This document shows, one piece after another, positions 9,108 to 16,436 of a stretch of 64,000 nucleotides of DNA. A model generated the notes under the pieces. The model was not told where the DNA came from. It saw only the letters and a program-made list of their open reading frames with translations, and did no database searches. Location of the stretch: contig QEVS01000010.1 of NCBI GenBank assembly GCA_003577245.1, forward strand, positions 35,825 to 99,824, written 5' to 3'. Each line of letters opens with the position of its first letter. Within the stretch, counting starts at the first letter, position 1. The position numbers and the translations under genes were made by a program. The stretch comes from a bacterium (GTDB lineage Bacteria; Chloroflexota; Dehalococcoidia; Tepidiformales; Tepidiformaceae).

Positions 9108-9769
9108 TGCAACGACCTGAGTTCGTTCCTCGACCGTTGGAGGTCCCGTCCCCCGACCGCACGCTTCAGCTCAGGCGATGGGCCGCGATTCTGACCGCGG
9201 CAACGATCGCGTGGAACGCCGTCGAGGCGGTTGTCGCGATAGGGAGTGGGATTCAAGCCAACTCAATCGCGTTGGTGGGCTTTGGATTGGATTCGGTCTT
9301 GGAGGTCGCGAGCGCGCTTGTCATTGTCTGGTTATTGGCCGCCCAGCGACGGGGTAGCGCCGCCCCGGAGTTGCTCGAGAGAAGGGCCGTCCGTGCTATC
9401 GCGGTGACCTTCGGGCTCGTTGCACTCTACGTCAGTTATGAATCTATCTCGACCCTGGCCGGCTTCGGCCAGGAGGCCGAGCCGAGCCGGGCGGGGATTG
9501 TTCTCCTGGCGCTCTCGACTGTCGCCATGCCGACCCTGGCATTCTTGAAGCGTCCGATTGCGCGGCAGCTAAAGTCGCCGGCTCTGGCCGCTGACGCAAG
9601 TAACACCCAACTCTGCACGTATCTTTCGGCCGCCGTGCTGGTCGGGATCGGTGCGAATGCGGCTCTTGGATGGTGGTGGTTGGACTCGGTCGCCGGCCTC
9701 GTGGTCGCCGGCCTGGCGTCTCGCGAGGGCTGGATCGCGTGGCGCAGTGGGGAGGTTTGTGAATGCTGA
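9107..9769 (+). CDS. Cation transporter, CDF membrane domain only
   Basis: 220 aa. Six hydrophobic segments with FGLDSVLEVAS (about 56-66), the D-x-x-x-E variant of the CDF TM2 metal site, and ALAADASNTQLCTYLS (about 158-173) at TM5 in the place of the second site. The C-terminal cytoplasmic domain of CDF proteins is missing; the protein ends in CEC. Such short CDF-like proteins occur beside copper and mercury genes, and the substrate is unknown. It starts one base before the end of copD and overlaps the DsbA-like gene. Confidence 0.85.
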   Translation: MQRPEFVPRPLEVPSPDRTLQLRRWAAILTAATIAWNAVEAVVAIGSGIQANSIALVGFGLDSVLEVASALVIVWLLAAQRRGSAAPELLERRAVRAIAVTFGLVALYVSYESISTLAGFGQEAEPSRAGIVLLALSTVAMPTLAFLKRPIARQLKSPALAADASNTQLCTYLSAAVLVGIGANAALGWWWLDSVAGLVVAGLASREGWIAWRSGEVCEC

Positions 9770-10419
9770 TCAAAACGTGGAGACACTCTGTGAAACGCTT
9801 TCTCGTCGCTCTAGTCCCTGTGGTAGCTCTCACCGTCCAGGCTTGCGGCAGCGAGAAGGAAGCGCCTCCTCCTCCGGACTTCGAGCCATCGGTCGCGAGC
9901 GAACTAGTCCGCCCGGACAGTCCCGTAATCGGCCCCGCAAATGCCAAGGTCACGATGGTCGAGTTCCTCGATCCAGAATGCGAGTCCTGTCGCGCCGCTT
10001 ACGCCGACGTTAAGGCGATCCTCGATGACTACCCTAAGGATCTCCGTCTCGTCGTTCGCTATTTCCCACTTCACGGCAACTCTGTCCTCGCCGCGGTGGC
10101 GACAGAGGCCGCCGGCGAGCAAGGGAAGTACGAAGAGATGCAGGAACTGCTCTTCACCCGCCAGCCCGAGTGGGGCGAACAGCAAACTCCGCAGACGGAG
10201 AAATTCGTTGAGTACGCAGAGGAGTTGGGCCTGGATGTGCCCCGTTTCAGGGCGTCCCTCGACAAGCAGGAATACCGCGACAAGGTCGCGCGCGATAGGG
10301 CCGATGGCATCGCCGTTGGTGTGACAGGCACGCCGACTTTCTTCGTCGACGGCAAGTGGATTTCGCGGCCGAGCCCGGCTGCTTTGCGAGCTGCAATTGA
10401 TGGAGCACTGAAACGGTGA
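9763..10419 (+). CDS. DsbA-family thiol oxidoreductase lipoprotein
   Basis: 218 aa. Lipoprotein signal ending in VALTVQACGS. Thioredoxin-like domain with the active site PECESC (CxxC) at about residues 67-72, a helical insertion, and the cis-Pro loop GVTGTPTFFVDG (about 187-198). This is the Thioredoxin_4/DsbA pattern (similar to BdbD and DsbG-like proteins). It would form or isomerise disulfides outside the cytoplasmic membrane. Together with the TlpA-like protein and CcdA downstream it makes a complete electron relay for extracytoplasmic thiols, useful for keeping copper-site cysteines reduced. Confidence 0.9.
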   Translation: MLIKTWRHSVKRFLVALVPVVALTVQACGSEKEAPPPPDFEPSVASELVRPDSPVIGPANAKVTMVEFLDPECESCRAAYADVKAILDDYPKDLRLVVRYFPLHGNSVLAAVATEAAGEQGKYEEMQELLFTRQPEWGEQQTPQTEKFVEYAEELGLDVPRFRASLDKQEYRDKVARDRADGIAVGVTGTPTFFVDGKWISRPSPAALRAAIDGALKR

Positions 10420-10426
10420 GTACCGC

Positions 10427-11107
10427 ATGACAGAGGAAGCCGAAAACGACACCGAACCGGAACCGAACGTGCCTGCCTCGAACACGATTGCCCGCAAGCG
10501 CGTAGGCCGCGATCCCATCAAGGATCTTTTTATCCCGGTAGTCGCCGTCGCCCTGGTTGTGGGCGCGATTCTCGCAATTCAACGAATGCGGGATCCAGAT
10601 CTTGCGGCTGTCACTTTCGGAGACTTTTCACCGATCCAGCTTGGCTCGGTGGGAGGCGGCAAACCGAAATTGGGTGAACTTGCGCCGGGATTCCAGTTGC
10701 TCGACGCGAACGGCGAGCCGGTTCGCCTCGACGACTTTCGGGGGCGTCCCGTGCTCCTGAATTTCTGGGCGACCTGGTGCGTGCCATGCCGCAAAGAGAC
10801 ACCTGAGCTCATCGATCTCCAGACGGGCTGGGGACCGGATGTGCAGATTATCGGCGTGAACTACTCGGAGTTGCCCGAAGCCGTCGTGAAGTTTCACAAC
10901 GAGTTCGACACCAATTACCCCTTGGCGCTTGACCGCACTGGCGAGGTGACCGGCTCGTACAAACTAACCGGCCTTCCTGAGTCTTTCTTCCTGGATGGCG
11001 AGGGAGTGATTCGGGACCACCGGATTGGACAACTGCGCCCGGCCATAGCGAAGTGCATCATGGACGGCATCCGGGCTGGCGACCATGAACCAGAGTCCTG
11101 CCGGTGA
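10427..11107 (+). CDS. TlpA/ResA-like membrane-anchored thioredoxin
   Basis: 226 aa. Cytoplasmic acidic N-terminus, one TM (about 35-52), then a TlpA/ResA domain: LGELAPGFQLLDANG, FWATWCVPCRKETPEL with the redox CxxC (WCVPC, about 121-125), and the cis-Pro segment TGLPESFFLDGEG. A final Cys (ESCR) sits near the end. It likely receives electrons from the CcdA protein encoded next and reduces periplasmic cysteines, such as apocytochrome c or copper-centre ligands. Seven bases separate it from the DsbA-like gene; it shares TGATG with ccdA. Confidence 0.92.
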   Translation: MTEEAENDTEPEPNVPASNTIARKRVGRDPIKDLFIPVVAVALVVGAILAIQRMRDPDLAAVTFGDFSPIQLGSVGGGKPKLGELAPGFQLLDANGEPVRLDDFRGRPVLLNFWATWCVPCRKETPELIDLQTGWGPDVQIIGVNYSELPEAVVKFHNEFDTNYPLALDRTGEVTGSYKLTGLPESFFLDGEGVIRDHRIGQLRPAIAKCIMDGIRAGDHEPESCR

Positions 11108-11832
11108 TGGATTGGCTGTTCGGCTTCGACCGGGCGGCACCGGGGCTGACCCTCGCCTTTCTGGCGGGGGTAATAAACAGTTTCTCCCCGTGCTGTCTGG
11201 CCATGACGCCCGCGTTTCTTGCCCACCTCGCCGGGGTGGAGGTCGAAGTGAGCGACCGCCGAAGGCGACTCGTCCATGCTGGGCTCTACGTCCTCGGCTT
11301 CTCAGTCGTTTTCATCTCGATTGGGGTGGGGCTTTCGCTCGCGGGGTACGCCCTCACAGACGTCCGTTCCGAACTATGGAAAGTCGGCGGGACGGTGGTG
11401 ATCCTGTTCGGACTCATCCAAATGGGCGTCATACGCATCCCTCTGCTGCTGCGCTCCTTCGAGTTGCCTGTGGTCTCATCGCATGCCCCAGGCTATGCGC
11501 GGTCGTTCATTGTTGGGGCTACCTATTCGGTCGCATGGACTCCTTGCATCGGGCCAGTTCTGGGCGCGATTCTGACGACCGTCCTTGTCTTCGGCGACTT
11601 CTGGCAAGGCGTGGGCCTGCTCAGCGCGTTCGCGGCCGGCATGGCATTGCCGCACCTCGGTGCCGCGCTCGCCTTTGAGCGCATTGAACCCGGACGGCGC
11701 TTTCTCGCGCGTCACCAAACCGCAGTCGAGCGAGCTTCGGGCGGTGTGATGGTCGTGATGGGTGTCCTCATCTTCACCGGGGCGCTCATCGATATTTTCC
11801 GCTACTTCCAGGCATTCACGTTCGTTGTTTGA
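11107..11832 (+). CDS. ccdA: Cytochrome c biogenesis / thiol-disulfide transporter CcdA
   Basis: About 241 aa from ATG 11107, which overlaps the previous stop (TGATG); GTG 11104 is the alternative. Six-TM protein with the two redox cysteines of the family: NSFSPCCLAMTPAFLAHL (TM1, PCC) and YSVAWTPCIGPVLGAILT (TM4, TPCIGP). CcdA moves reducing equivalents from cytoplasmic thioredoxin across the membrane to TlpA/ResA-type partners, here almost certainly the protein encoded immediately upstream. It is the last gene of the long plus-strand operon; the next two genes are on the opposite strand. Confidence 0.92.
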   Translation: MDWLFGFDRAAPGLTLAFLAGVINSFSPCCLAMTPAFLAHLAGVEVEVSDRRRRLVHAGLYVLGFSVVFISIGVGLSLAGYALTDVRSELWKVGGTVVILFGLIQMGVIRIPLLLRSFELPVVSSHAPGYARSFIVGATYSVAWTPCIGPVLGAILTTVLVFGDFWQGVGLLSAFAAGMALPHLGAALAFERIEPGRRFLARHQTAVERASGGVMVVMGVLIFTGALIDIFRYFQAFTFVV

Positions 11833-11892
11833 GTTGCCGGCGACCAGAAGCAGGACGGTAGCTGCGGCTCGCCTTATGCCCGCTGCAGGGAG

Positions 11893-12162
11893 CTAGTGCC
11901 GCTTCCATTCATCGACGAGCGGCAGCGGCATGGGGCCAACCGGTTTCGGACCACGGCGGCTGCGCCGGCCGAGCCAGACAAACGCTGCAGCGAACGCCGC
12001 GAATGCAATCACAAGGGCGGCAGACCAATCAGAGCCGATCGACCAGGCGGAGAACCCACCTCCTGCTGCGGCCAGAACGGGTATCAGGAGGGGCAAACAA
12101 CAGGGTACGCAAGCAGCGACAGCGAGCAGGTGGAGCCTTCGTGGACGTGCAGGCCGGCTCAC
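11893..12162 (-). CDS. Small two-TM protein with CVPCC motif, MerF/MerT-like
   Basis: 89 aa, from GTG 12162 that overlaps the merR stop (GTGA, 4 bases). Two hydrophobic segments: the first holds VAACVPCCLPLLIPVLA with a C-x2-CC motif, as in small mercuric-ion transporters (MerF/MerT, vicinal Cys in TM1), the second is ALVIAFAAFAAAFVWLG. The tail is basic and ends DEWKRH. The coupling to a MerR regulator that has its own metal-type cysteines suggests metal-ion transport under that regulator. Substrate (Hg, Zn, Cd or other) cannot be told; no MerA or MerP is present nearby. Confidence 0.7.
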   Translation of the reverse strand: MSRPARPRRLHLLAVAACVPCCLPLLIPVLAAAGGGFSAWSIGSDWSAALVIAFAAFAAAFVWLGRRSRRGPKPVGPMPLPLVDEWKRH

Positions 12163-12932
12163 AGCGCGACCTCCGGCCGCGGCCACGCTGTGGCGATGAT
12201 CTCCAATTGGGCGGGCGTACCAGAGACGGCGAGCACTACGGCATCCCCCGTTTCGCTCACTTCCCAGCCTATTCCCGCGCAGCACACGCATTCGGCGGCG
12301 GCGAACTGTCGCACGGCATCAACGGCAGAGCGCCGGAAACTGAGGACAAGGCGGCCGCCGGCGATTGTGGCGGTGCGAAGGTCACGCGCGAGATCGTCGG
12401 GTGTGGGCGCATCTGGCCGTGCCCCGACCTCGCACTGGAGGACTTCGAGGATGTCCTGGGTGAAGCGCTTGCCGACCGATGAGGCGACTGGGGAGCAGCG
12501 CCCTGGGCCGCCGCCGACATCGTCCATGAGGAGGCAACAAGGGCAATCCGCAACCAGCTGACTGCTCCCGGCGGCGGCTGCGGCCTCCGCGGCGAGCGCG
12601 TCGAGGTCGGCTCGGATGCCCTGGAGTTCGGCGATCCGCTGGTCTACCTCCCCTCGCTGGCGATCCACGAGTGCGCCCACCTTCTCCGCGTAGGCACCAC
12701 AGGTACTGCCGTGCAGCCCGATGAGAAGTTCCTGGACTTCGCCGAGGGGGATGCCAAGAGTGCGGGCGGTTCGAACCAGACGCAGGCGCCGAAGATCGGC
12801 GTCATCGTAGCGACGGTAGCCAGACTCCGAACGCGCCGCCGGCTCAAGGAGCCCGCGTGACTCGTAGAAGCGGATGGTGTGGGCGCTGAGGCCAGTGGCT
12901 CGGGCAGCTTCGCCGATTCGGTAGGTGTACAT
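12159..12932 (-). CDS. MerR-family metalloregulator with extra C-terminal Cys domain
   Basis: 257 aa, nearly double the normal MerR length. Residues 1-70 are the winged-helix domain (YRIGEAARATGLSAHTIRFYE, then GYRRYDDADLRRL); a long helix follows. Cysteines typical of ZntR/CadR/MerR effector sites occur at HGSTCGAY (about 78) and ADCPCCLLMD (about 128-132). Residues about 150-257 are a second domain with AAECVCCAGIGWEV, then a VVLAVSGTPAQLE-type strand, resembling small ECC-motif proteins found beside mercury genes. It is divergent from no gene; it controls its own promoter (see 12939-12969) and the coupled CC-motif membrane protein. Confidence 0.88.
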   Translation of the reverse strand: MYTYRIGEAARATGLSAHTIRFYESRGLLEPAARSESGYRRYDDADLRRLRLVRTARTLGIPLGEVQELLIGLHGSTCGAYAEKVGALVDRQRGEVDQRIAELQGIRADLDALAAEAAAAAGSSQLVADCPCCLLMDDVGGGPGRCSPVASSVGKRFTQDILEVLQCEVGARPDAPTPDDLARDLRTATIAGGRLVLSFRRSAVDAVRQFAAAECVCCAGIGWEVSETGDAVVLAVSGTPAQLEIIATAWPRPEVAL

Positions 12933-12938
12933 GTTCCC

Positions 12939-12969
12939 AACCTAAACCTTTGAGTAAGTCTAAGGTCAA
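12939..12969 (-). promoter_or_regulatory. MerR-type promoter: 21-bp dyad in a 19-bp spacer
   Basis: On the minus strand: -35 TTGACC (12969-12964), 19-base spacer, -10 TAGGTT (12944-12939), and the ATG of the regulator at 12932, so the transcript would be essentially leaderless. Inside is the dyad at 12946-12966, arms ACCTTTGAGT and AGTCTAAGGT around one A (8 of 10 paired). A 19-bp spacer with a centred dyad is the hallmark of promoters activated by DNA distortion by MerR proteins. It points to autoregulated metal-induced expression of the merR/CC-motif pair. Confidence 0.85.
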
Positions 12970-13103
12970 GGGGCGGGGCTTCGGGCTTCTACCCGCCGGC
13001 TGTTGAGGGAAACTGCCCGGCCGCGCTGGGGCTGGCGCCTATGGGCTCAGCGGGGCGGTCATGGGAGAGTTCAGGCTGGTCTACTCAAGCTCAGGAGCTC
13101 GAA

Positions 13104-13601
13104 TTGAAGCTGCCCGACAAACGTATCCTGGCCGGAGGTGGCGTGCTGCTTGCAGCCGGCTTCTGGTTCTACGCCAAGCCGACCTTCCTCGATAAGCCTC
13201 CGCCGGTTCCTCCGACAGCAGAGGAAATCGAAGAAGCGGCTCATCCGACCATTTCGCTGGGTGGTAGCCAGGGGTTGGTGGTAAACGTAGGAGAGAGCGC
13301 AAGCGGTCGTTACGCGAAACTCCAGATTAGTCTAGAGTTCCACGATCCCACGGGATCGTACGTGGGCCTGGATTCGGCTTCGGTCGCCCTCAAGAACGAG
13401 GAATTCGCGGCGGAGTTCGCTCCCGCGCAGCACCGTGTCCTCGATGCCGTGATCCGAGTCTTCAACGAAGAGAGTCCCAATGAGGTGATGGCGTCGGACC
13501 ACCGCGAAGAATTGCGCCAGGAGCTTCTCTCGGCCATCAACGCAAGCCTCATCGAGCACGAAGCCGAAGACCTCCAGTTCGTCACGCTGCTGGTCCAGTA
13601 G
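13104..13601 (+). CDS. FliL-like membrane-anchored protein
   Basis: 165 aa from TTG 13104, chosen because AGGAG (13093-13097) lies 6 bases upstream; an in-frame ATG exists at 13041. One N-terminal TM (RILAGGGVLLAAGFWFYA), a Pro-rich linker, then a domain like flagellar FliL: LVVNVGESASGRYAKLQISLEF, FAAEFAPAQHRVLDAVIRVF, HREELRQELLSAINASL and the end LQFVTLLVQ, which matches the usual FliL terminus. No flagellar gene is nearby, so this is an orphan FliL/stomatin-partner-like protein with an unknown role; it is an odd passenger for a metal island. Confidence 0.75.
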   Translation: MKLPDKRILAGGGVLLAAGFWFYAKPTFLDKPPPVPPTAEEIEEAAHPTISLGGSQGLVVNVGESASGRYAKLQISLEFHDPTGSYVGLDSASVALKNEEFAAEFAPAQHRVLDAVIRVFNEESPNEVMASDHREELRQELLSAINASLIEHEAEDLQFVTLLVQ

Positions 13602-13632
13602 GTCCCGGTCCATCGTTTATAGGCGACCCCGG

Positions 13633-13668
13633 TGCGAACATGTCGGCAACTTAGTTAGGGTGTTCGCA
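13633..13668. promoter_or_regulatory. Perfect 8-bp inverted repeat before a lipoprotein gene
   Basis: TGCGAACA (13633-13640) and TGTTCGCA (13661-13668) are exact reverse complements separated by 20 bases; the second arm runs into the ATG of the lipoprotein gene at 13668. It could be an operator for a dimeric repressor or an mRNA hairpin covering the start codon. No candidate regulator is identified. Confidence 0.5.
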
Positions 13669-14117
13669 TGAAGGACACACGCGCAATCCTGGTCCTCAGC
13701 GTCGCTGCGGTCGGCACGGCTTTGGGTTTGAGTTCATGCGCTGCTGAGGGCGGAGACGAAGGTTTCGACACGCTGGCTGCGATCTCGTTCATCGATGCGG
13801 CCGGATTGCATGCGATCGATACCGCGATCAACGAGGAGAAAACCATTCCGGCTGATGCTCAGGCGAAAGCCGTCAAACTCGAAAGTGTCCTCGCTGGCGC
13901 CGACTGGCCCGAAGAGCTCGAAGATGAAGCGGAGGCGGTTGAAGCTGCGCTGCGGGAGCTTGCCGAAGCGCTGGACGCTGAAGCTCCGGACATGGCGAAG
14001 GCTGGTGCGGCAGCCGAGAAGGCGCATGAGACTTCTCACGACTTTAGCGGGCTGGTCTGGAGCCACCTTCGCGAGGAAGCAGGGCTGGAAGTCGAGGAAG
14101 GCGCTGGCCACGACTGA
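13668..14117 (+). CDS. Acidic helical lipoprotein, unknown function
   Basis: 149 aa. Lipoprotein signal VAAVGTALGLSSCAAE with lipobox LSSC. The mature part is strongly acidic and predicted to be nearly all helix, with several Glu/Ala repeats (EELEDEAEAVEAALRELAEA) and histidines at LHAID, KAHETSH and the end GHD. The layout suggests a helical-bundle metal- or haem-binding protein on the outer face of the membrane, but no family is recognised. It stands alone after the FliL-like gene, with an inverted repeat at its start. Confidence 0.7.
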   Translation: MKDTRAILVLSVAAVGTALGLSSCAAEGGDEGFDTLAAISFIDAAGLHAIDTAINEEKTIPADAQAKAVKLESVLAGADWPEELEDEAEAVEAALRELAEALDAEAPDMAKAGAAAEKAHETSHDFSGLVWSHLREEAGLEVEEGAGHD

Positions 14118-14191
14118 GCCAGCCTGACGACCTCCTCCGGCTCCAGCCGGCCTCGTTTGGGCCGCGGCAAGTTGGCATTGGCCTTGCCGCG

Positions 14192-14854
14192 TTGTTGACG
14201 CTGCAACTGATGGTGGGACTCGCGGTTGCGGCGATGGCAGGGGTCCTCGATGTGGAGCGTGGGACGGAAGCCGCCGGCGAGTCGGTCGGTGAGTTACGCC
14301 TCGGACTCAGCGCCGCGCTGGTGTACGACATTCTGATCGTCCTGCTCGTGGCCTACCTCACCGGTTCGAGGTCTCCGCGGGAATTGATGCGAGCGGTCGC
14401 GTTCCGTGCCCCCGACGTTCCGAGAATCTGGATCACTGCCCTCGCTGTGGTCGCGATGTACGGCTTCGTTGCCGGGTACGCGGCGGTGGCCCGGTCTCTC
14501 GGGCCCGACTGGCTGGAGCCGCGCAGCACCATTCCCGACGCGATCACATCGGATGCGGTGACGCTCGTCCTCGCGGGCGTGCTTACGTGCCTGGTCGCCC
14601 CGGTAGTTGAGGAACTGTTTTACCGCGGACTGCTCACCCGCGGCCTGCTTCCCTGGGGCGCCTGGCCCGCTGTTGCGGTCCCGGCCGTGATTTTCTCAGC
14701 CGTTCATCTCGACCCCGGGAGCTTCCTCCCGTTCGCGGTCGTTGGGCTCGTCCTCGGGTGGCTCTACTGGCGGCGGGGGGCGCTCGCTGACGCCGTTGTC
14801 TTCCACTTCCTCTTCAACTCGACGAGTTTCGTTCTGTTGGTCGCCACGTCCTGA
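14192..14854 (+). CDS. CPBP-family intramembrane metalloprotease
   Basis: 220 aa (TTG start at 14192; no better start in frame). Six or more TM segments with the CPBP/Abi catalytic motifs in order: APVVEELFYRGLL (EExxxR, about 141-153), FSAVHLDPGSF (His, about 175) and VVFHFLFNSTSF (HxxxN, about 206). These Rce1-like proteases act within the membrane, often on small peptides or prenylated substrates; the target here is unknown. Convergent with the [2Fe-2S]/YHS gene. Confidence 0.88.
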   Translation: MLTLQLMVGLAVAAMAGVLDVERGTEAAGESVGELRLGLSAALVYDILIVLLVAYLTGSRSPRELMRAVAFRAPDVPRIWITALAVVAMYGFVAGYAAVARSLGPDWLEPRSTIPDAITSDAVTLVLAGVLTCLVAPVVEELFYRGLLTRGLLPWGAWPAVAVPAVIFSAVHLDPGSFLPFAVVGLVLGWLYWRRGALADAVVFHFLFNSTSFVLLVATS

Positions 14855-14898
14855 AGGAGAGCACCCCCACGCGAGACCGAGCGCATGTCTCTTTGCGC

Positions 14899-15543
14899 TT
14901 AATCGCCGCCCCGGAAAGCCACCAGGAAGCTCGCCGGATCCGAGAGGAACTGCTTCTTACACGATGGAGCGCAGAACGCGATCACCCGGCCCTGGTAATC
15001 GACCGTGTGCTTCGCCGTCGCCGGGTCGACGTCCATCAGACATACCGGGTCGAGTCGAGCGAGGCCGTCCTCGGAATCAGGAGCCGTAGGCACAAGTTCG
15101 AACCATTCCTCCGCGGGGGGCGGCAGGTAGCGCTCGTAAACATGGCCAACGAGAGCGGGCGGTGGCGGAAGGACATTGCCCGCATCGAGCAGTTGCTGGG
15201 CGAAGTCGAAAACAGATGCCACCAGTTCAGGGCTGTTCAAGTCCTTTAGCCAGATGGATCGCCCGTGCAGTTGAAGGAGCGCGTTGTTCCCAGCGATACA
15301 CGGGCCAAGGCAACCGGTGAACGTGAGGTGCAACCGGTGGCGAATTTTGCGGCGTTCCCATTCGTCCGACCACAGTTCGTTCGCGAACGGCATGCGGCCT
15401 TTCTCGTCCCAACCGCAGCAGCAGCTCCCGTTTGCCTTCGTGCATACGAAAAGGTTGCCTGTGATCTTGACCACCCGGTAGTCCTGCCCGCGCGCCGAGA
15501 CGCGAACGGTGGAGATAGGCTGCTTAGGCTCAGGAGCGGTCAT
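14899..15543 (-). CDS. Ferredoxin-like [2Fe-2S] domain fused to a YHS metal-binding domain
   Basis: 214 aa from ATG 15543. Residues about 25-110 resemble thioredoxin-like [2Fe-2S] ferredoxins: NLFVCTKANGSCCCGW and FTGCLGPCIAGNNALL supply the two cysteine pairs (with extra Cys in SCCCG). Residues about 165-210 form a YHS domain: DPVCLMDVDPATAKHTVDYQG, FCAPSCKKQFLSDPASF, the arrangement used to bind copper or other soft metals in CopA-type and TRASH/YHS proteins. The combination suggests a cytoplasmic metal chaperone, sensor or redox protein; both domains are clear, the joint function is inference. Lies downstream of the copB operon on the same strand. Confidence 0.85.
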   Translation of the reverse strand: MTAPEPKQPISTVRVSARGQDYRVVKITGNLFVCTKANGSCCCGWDEKGRMPFANELWSDEWERRKIRHRLHLTFTGCLGPCIAGNNALLQLHGRSIWLKDLNSPELVASVFDFAQQLLDAGNVLPPPPALVGHVYERYLPPPAEEWFELVPTAPDSEDGLARLDPVCLMDVDPATAKHTVDYQGRVIAFCAPSCKKQFLSDPASFLVAFRGGD

Positions 15544-15575
15544 TCGTAGGTGGCCGTGGGTGTGAAGTTCATGTG

Positions 15576-16436
15576 CTACTCCGGCGTGGTGTAAATGGTT
15601 TTCCAGGAGACTCCGTCGCTCGATTCGAAGATGCCCCGGTCGGTGGCGGCGAACAAGCGGCCTGGTGACGCAGTGAACGCTTCCGGTCTGCCGGCGAGCG
15701 TTCCCATCTTTCGCCAACCCCCGGCGCCGTCGTTCCGATGCACCGCACCGTCGGCTGCTACTCCCCAGAGCGTGCCTCCGGCCTCGATTGCCGCGAGCAC
15801 AATTGGTGGTGCGCCGGTGAGAGCTTTCCAAGTCCTCCCGCCGTCCAGAGACTCCATGAGCCCGGCCCGAGTGGTGGCGAGGACCCGGCCACCCGCCTCC
15901 ACCGCGAGGCTCATCGCGGCAAGGTTGGACCGCGTCTCCCATGTTCTCCCGTCCGAACTCGCCAGGAGACGGCCGCTCGAACTATCGGCCGCGTAGATCT
16001 CGTCGTCGCCGACGGCGAGGGCGTGGAGGTCGACCTCACCCTCCATCGCGAGGATGGCCCAGCTGTCCCCACCATCCTTCGTCTCGATGAACCCGAGCAG
16101 GGGCGGATACTTGTTCTGGCGAATCTCGTCGGGAGAGGGATGGCCGCCGCCAATGAAGTCGTCGGGACCGCGGACGGTAAATCCCATCACATCCCAATTT
16201 CGACCGCCCACCAGCTCCGGGTTTCCTTCCTTCAAGCGGTAGAGGCCGTTGTGCGTCGCAACGTAGAGCGTCTGGTCGGCCGCGTTTAGACCGAGCCCGT
16301 GGACATGTACGAGTTGCGGCGGACCATCTTGGGGAACGTCCGAACCGCGCGGCCCGCCGTTCGCACCGTCGCCGCCGCACGCGACGAACAGCGCCGCCAC
16401 CAGTAGGGCGATCGTGAGGCTGACATTCATTCTCAT
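15576..16436 (-). CDS. BNR/YCF48-like beta-propeller lipoprotein
   Basis: 286 aa. Lipoprotein signal ending LLVAALFVACGG. The mature protein has repeated BNR/sialidase-like blades (KDGGDSWAIL, SSDGRTWETR, SLDGGRTWKAL, SSDGVSWKTI), the pattern of YCF48/F510_1955-type propellers. LVHVHGLGLN near the start has paired histidines. Proteins of this type commonly sit beside copper ATPases and DsbA genes; they may stabilise or deliver to oxidase or copper proteins. Its ATG overlaps the copB stop by 4 bases, so the two are translationally coupled. Confidence 0.85.
   Translation of the reverse strand: MRMNVSLTIALLVAALFVACGGDGANGGPRGSDVPQDGPPQLVHVHGLGLNAADQTLYVATHNGLYRLKEGNPELVGGRNWDVMGFTVRGPDDFIGGGHPSPDEIRQNKYPPLLGFIETKDGGDSWAILAMEGEVDLHALAVGDDEIYAADSSSGRLLASSDGRTWETRSNLAAMSLAVEAGGRVLATTRAGLMESLDGGRTWKALTGAPPIVLAAIEAGGTLWGVAADGAVHRNDGAGGWRKMGTLAGRPEAFTASPGRLFAATDRGIFESSDGVSWKTIYTTPE

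Noticed and set aside
11893..12932. A mercury-resistance (mer) operon
   Set aside because: Only a MerR-type regulator and a CC-motif membrane protein are present; no MerA, MerB or MerP, so mercury specificity cannot be claimed.
14881..14898. Intrinsic terminator between the CPBP gene and the [2Fe-2S]/YHS gene
   Set aside because: A 5-bp GCGCA/TGCGC stem with seven-base loop is too weak and has no U tract.
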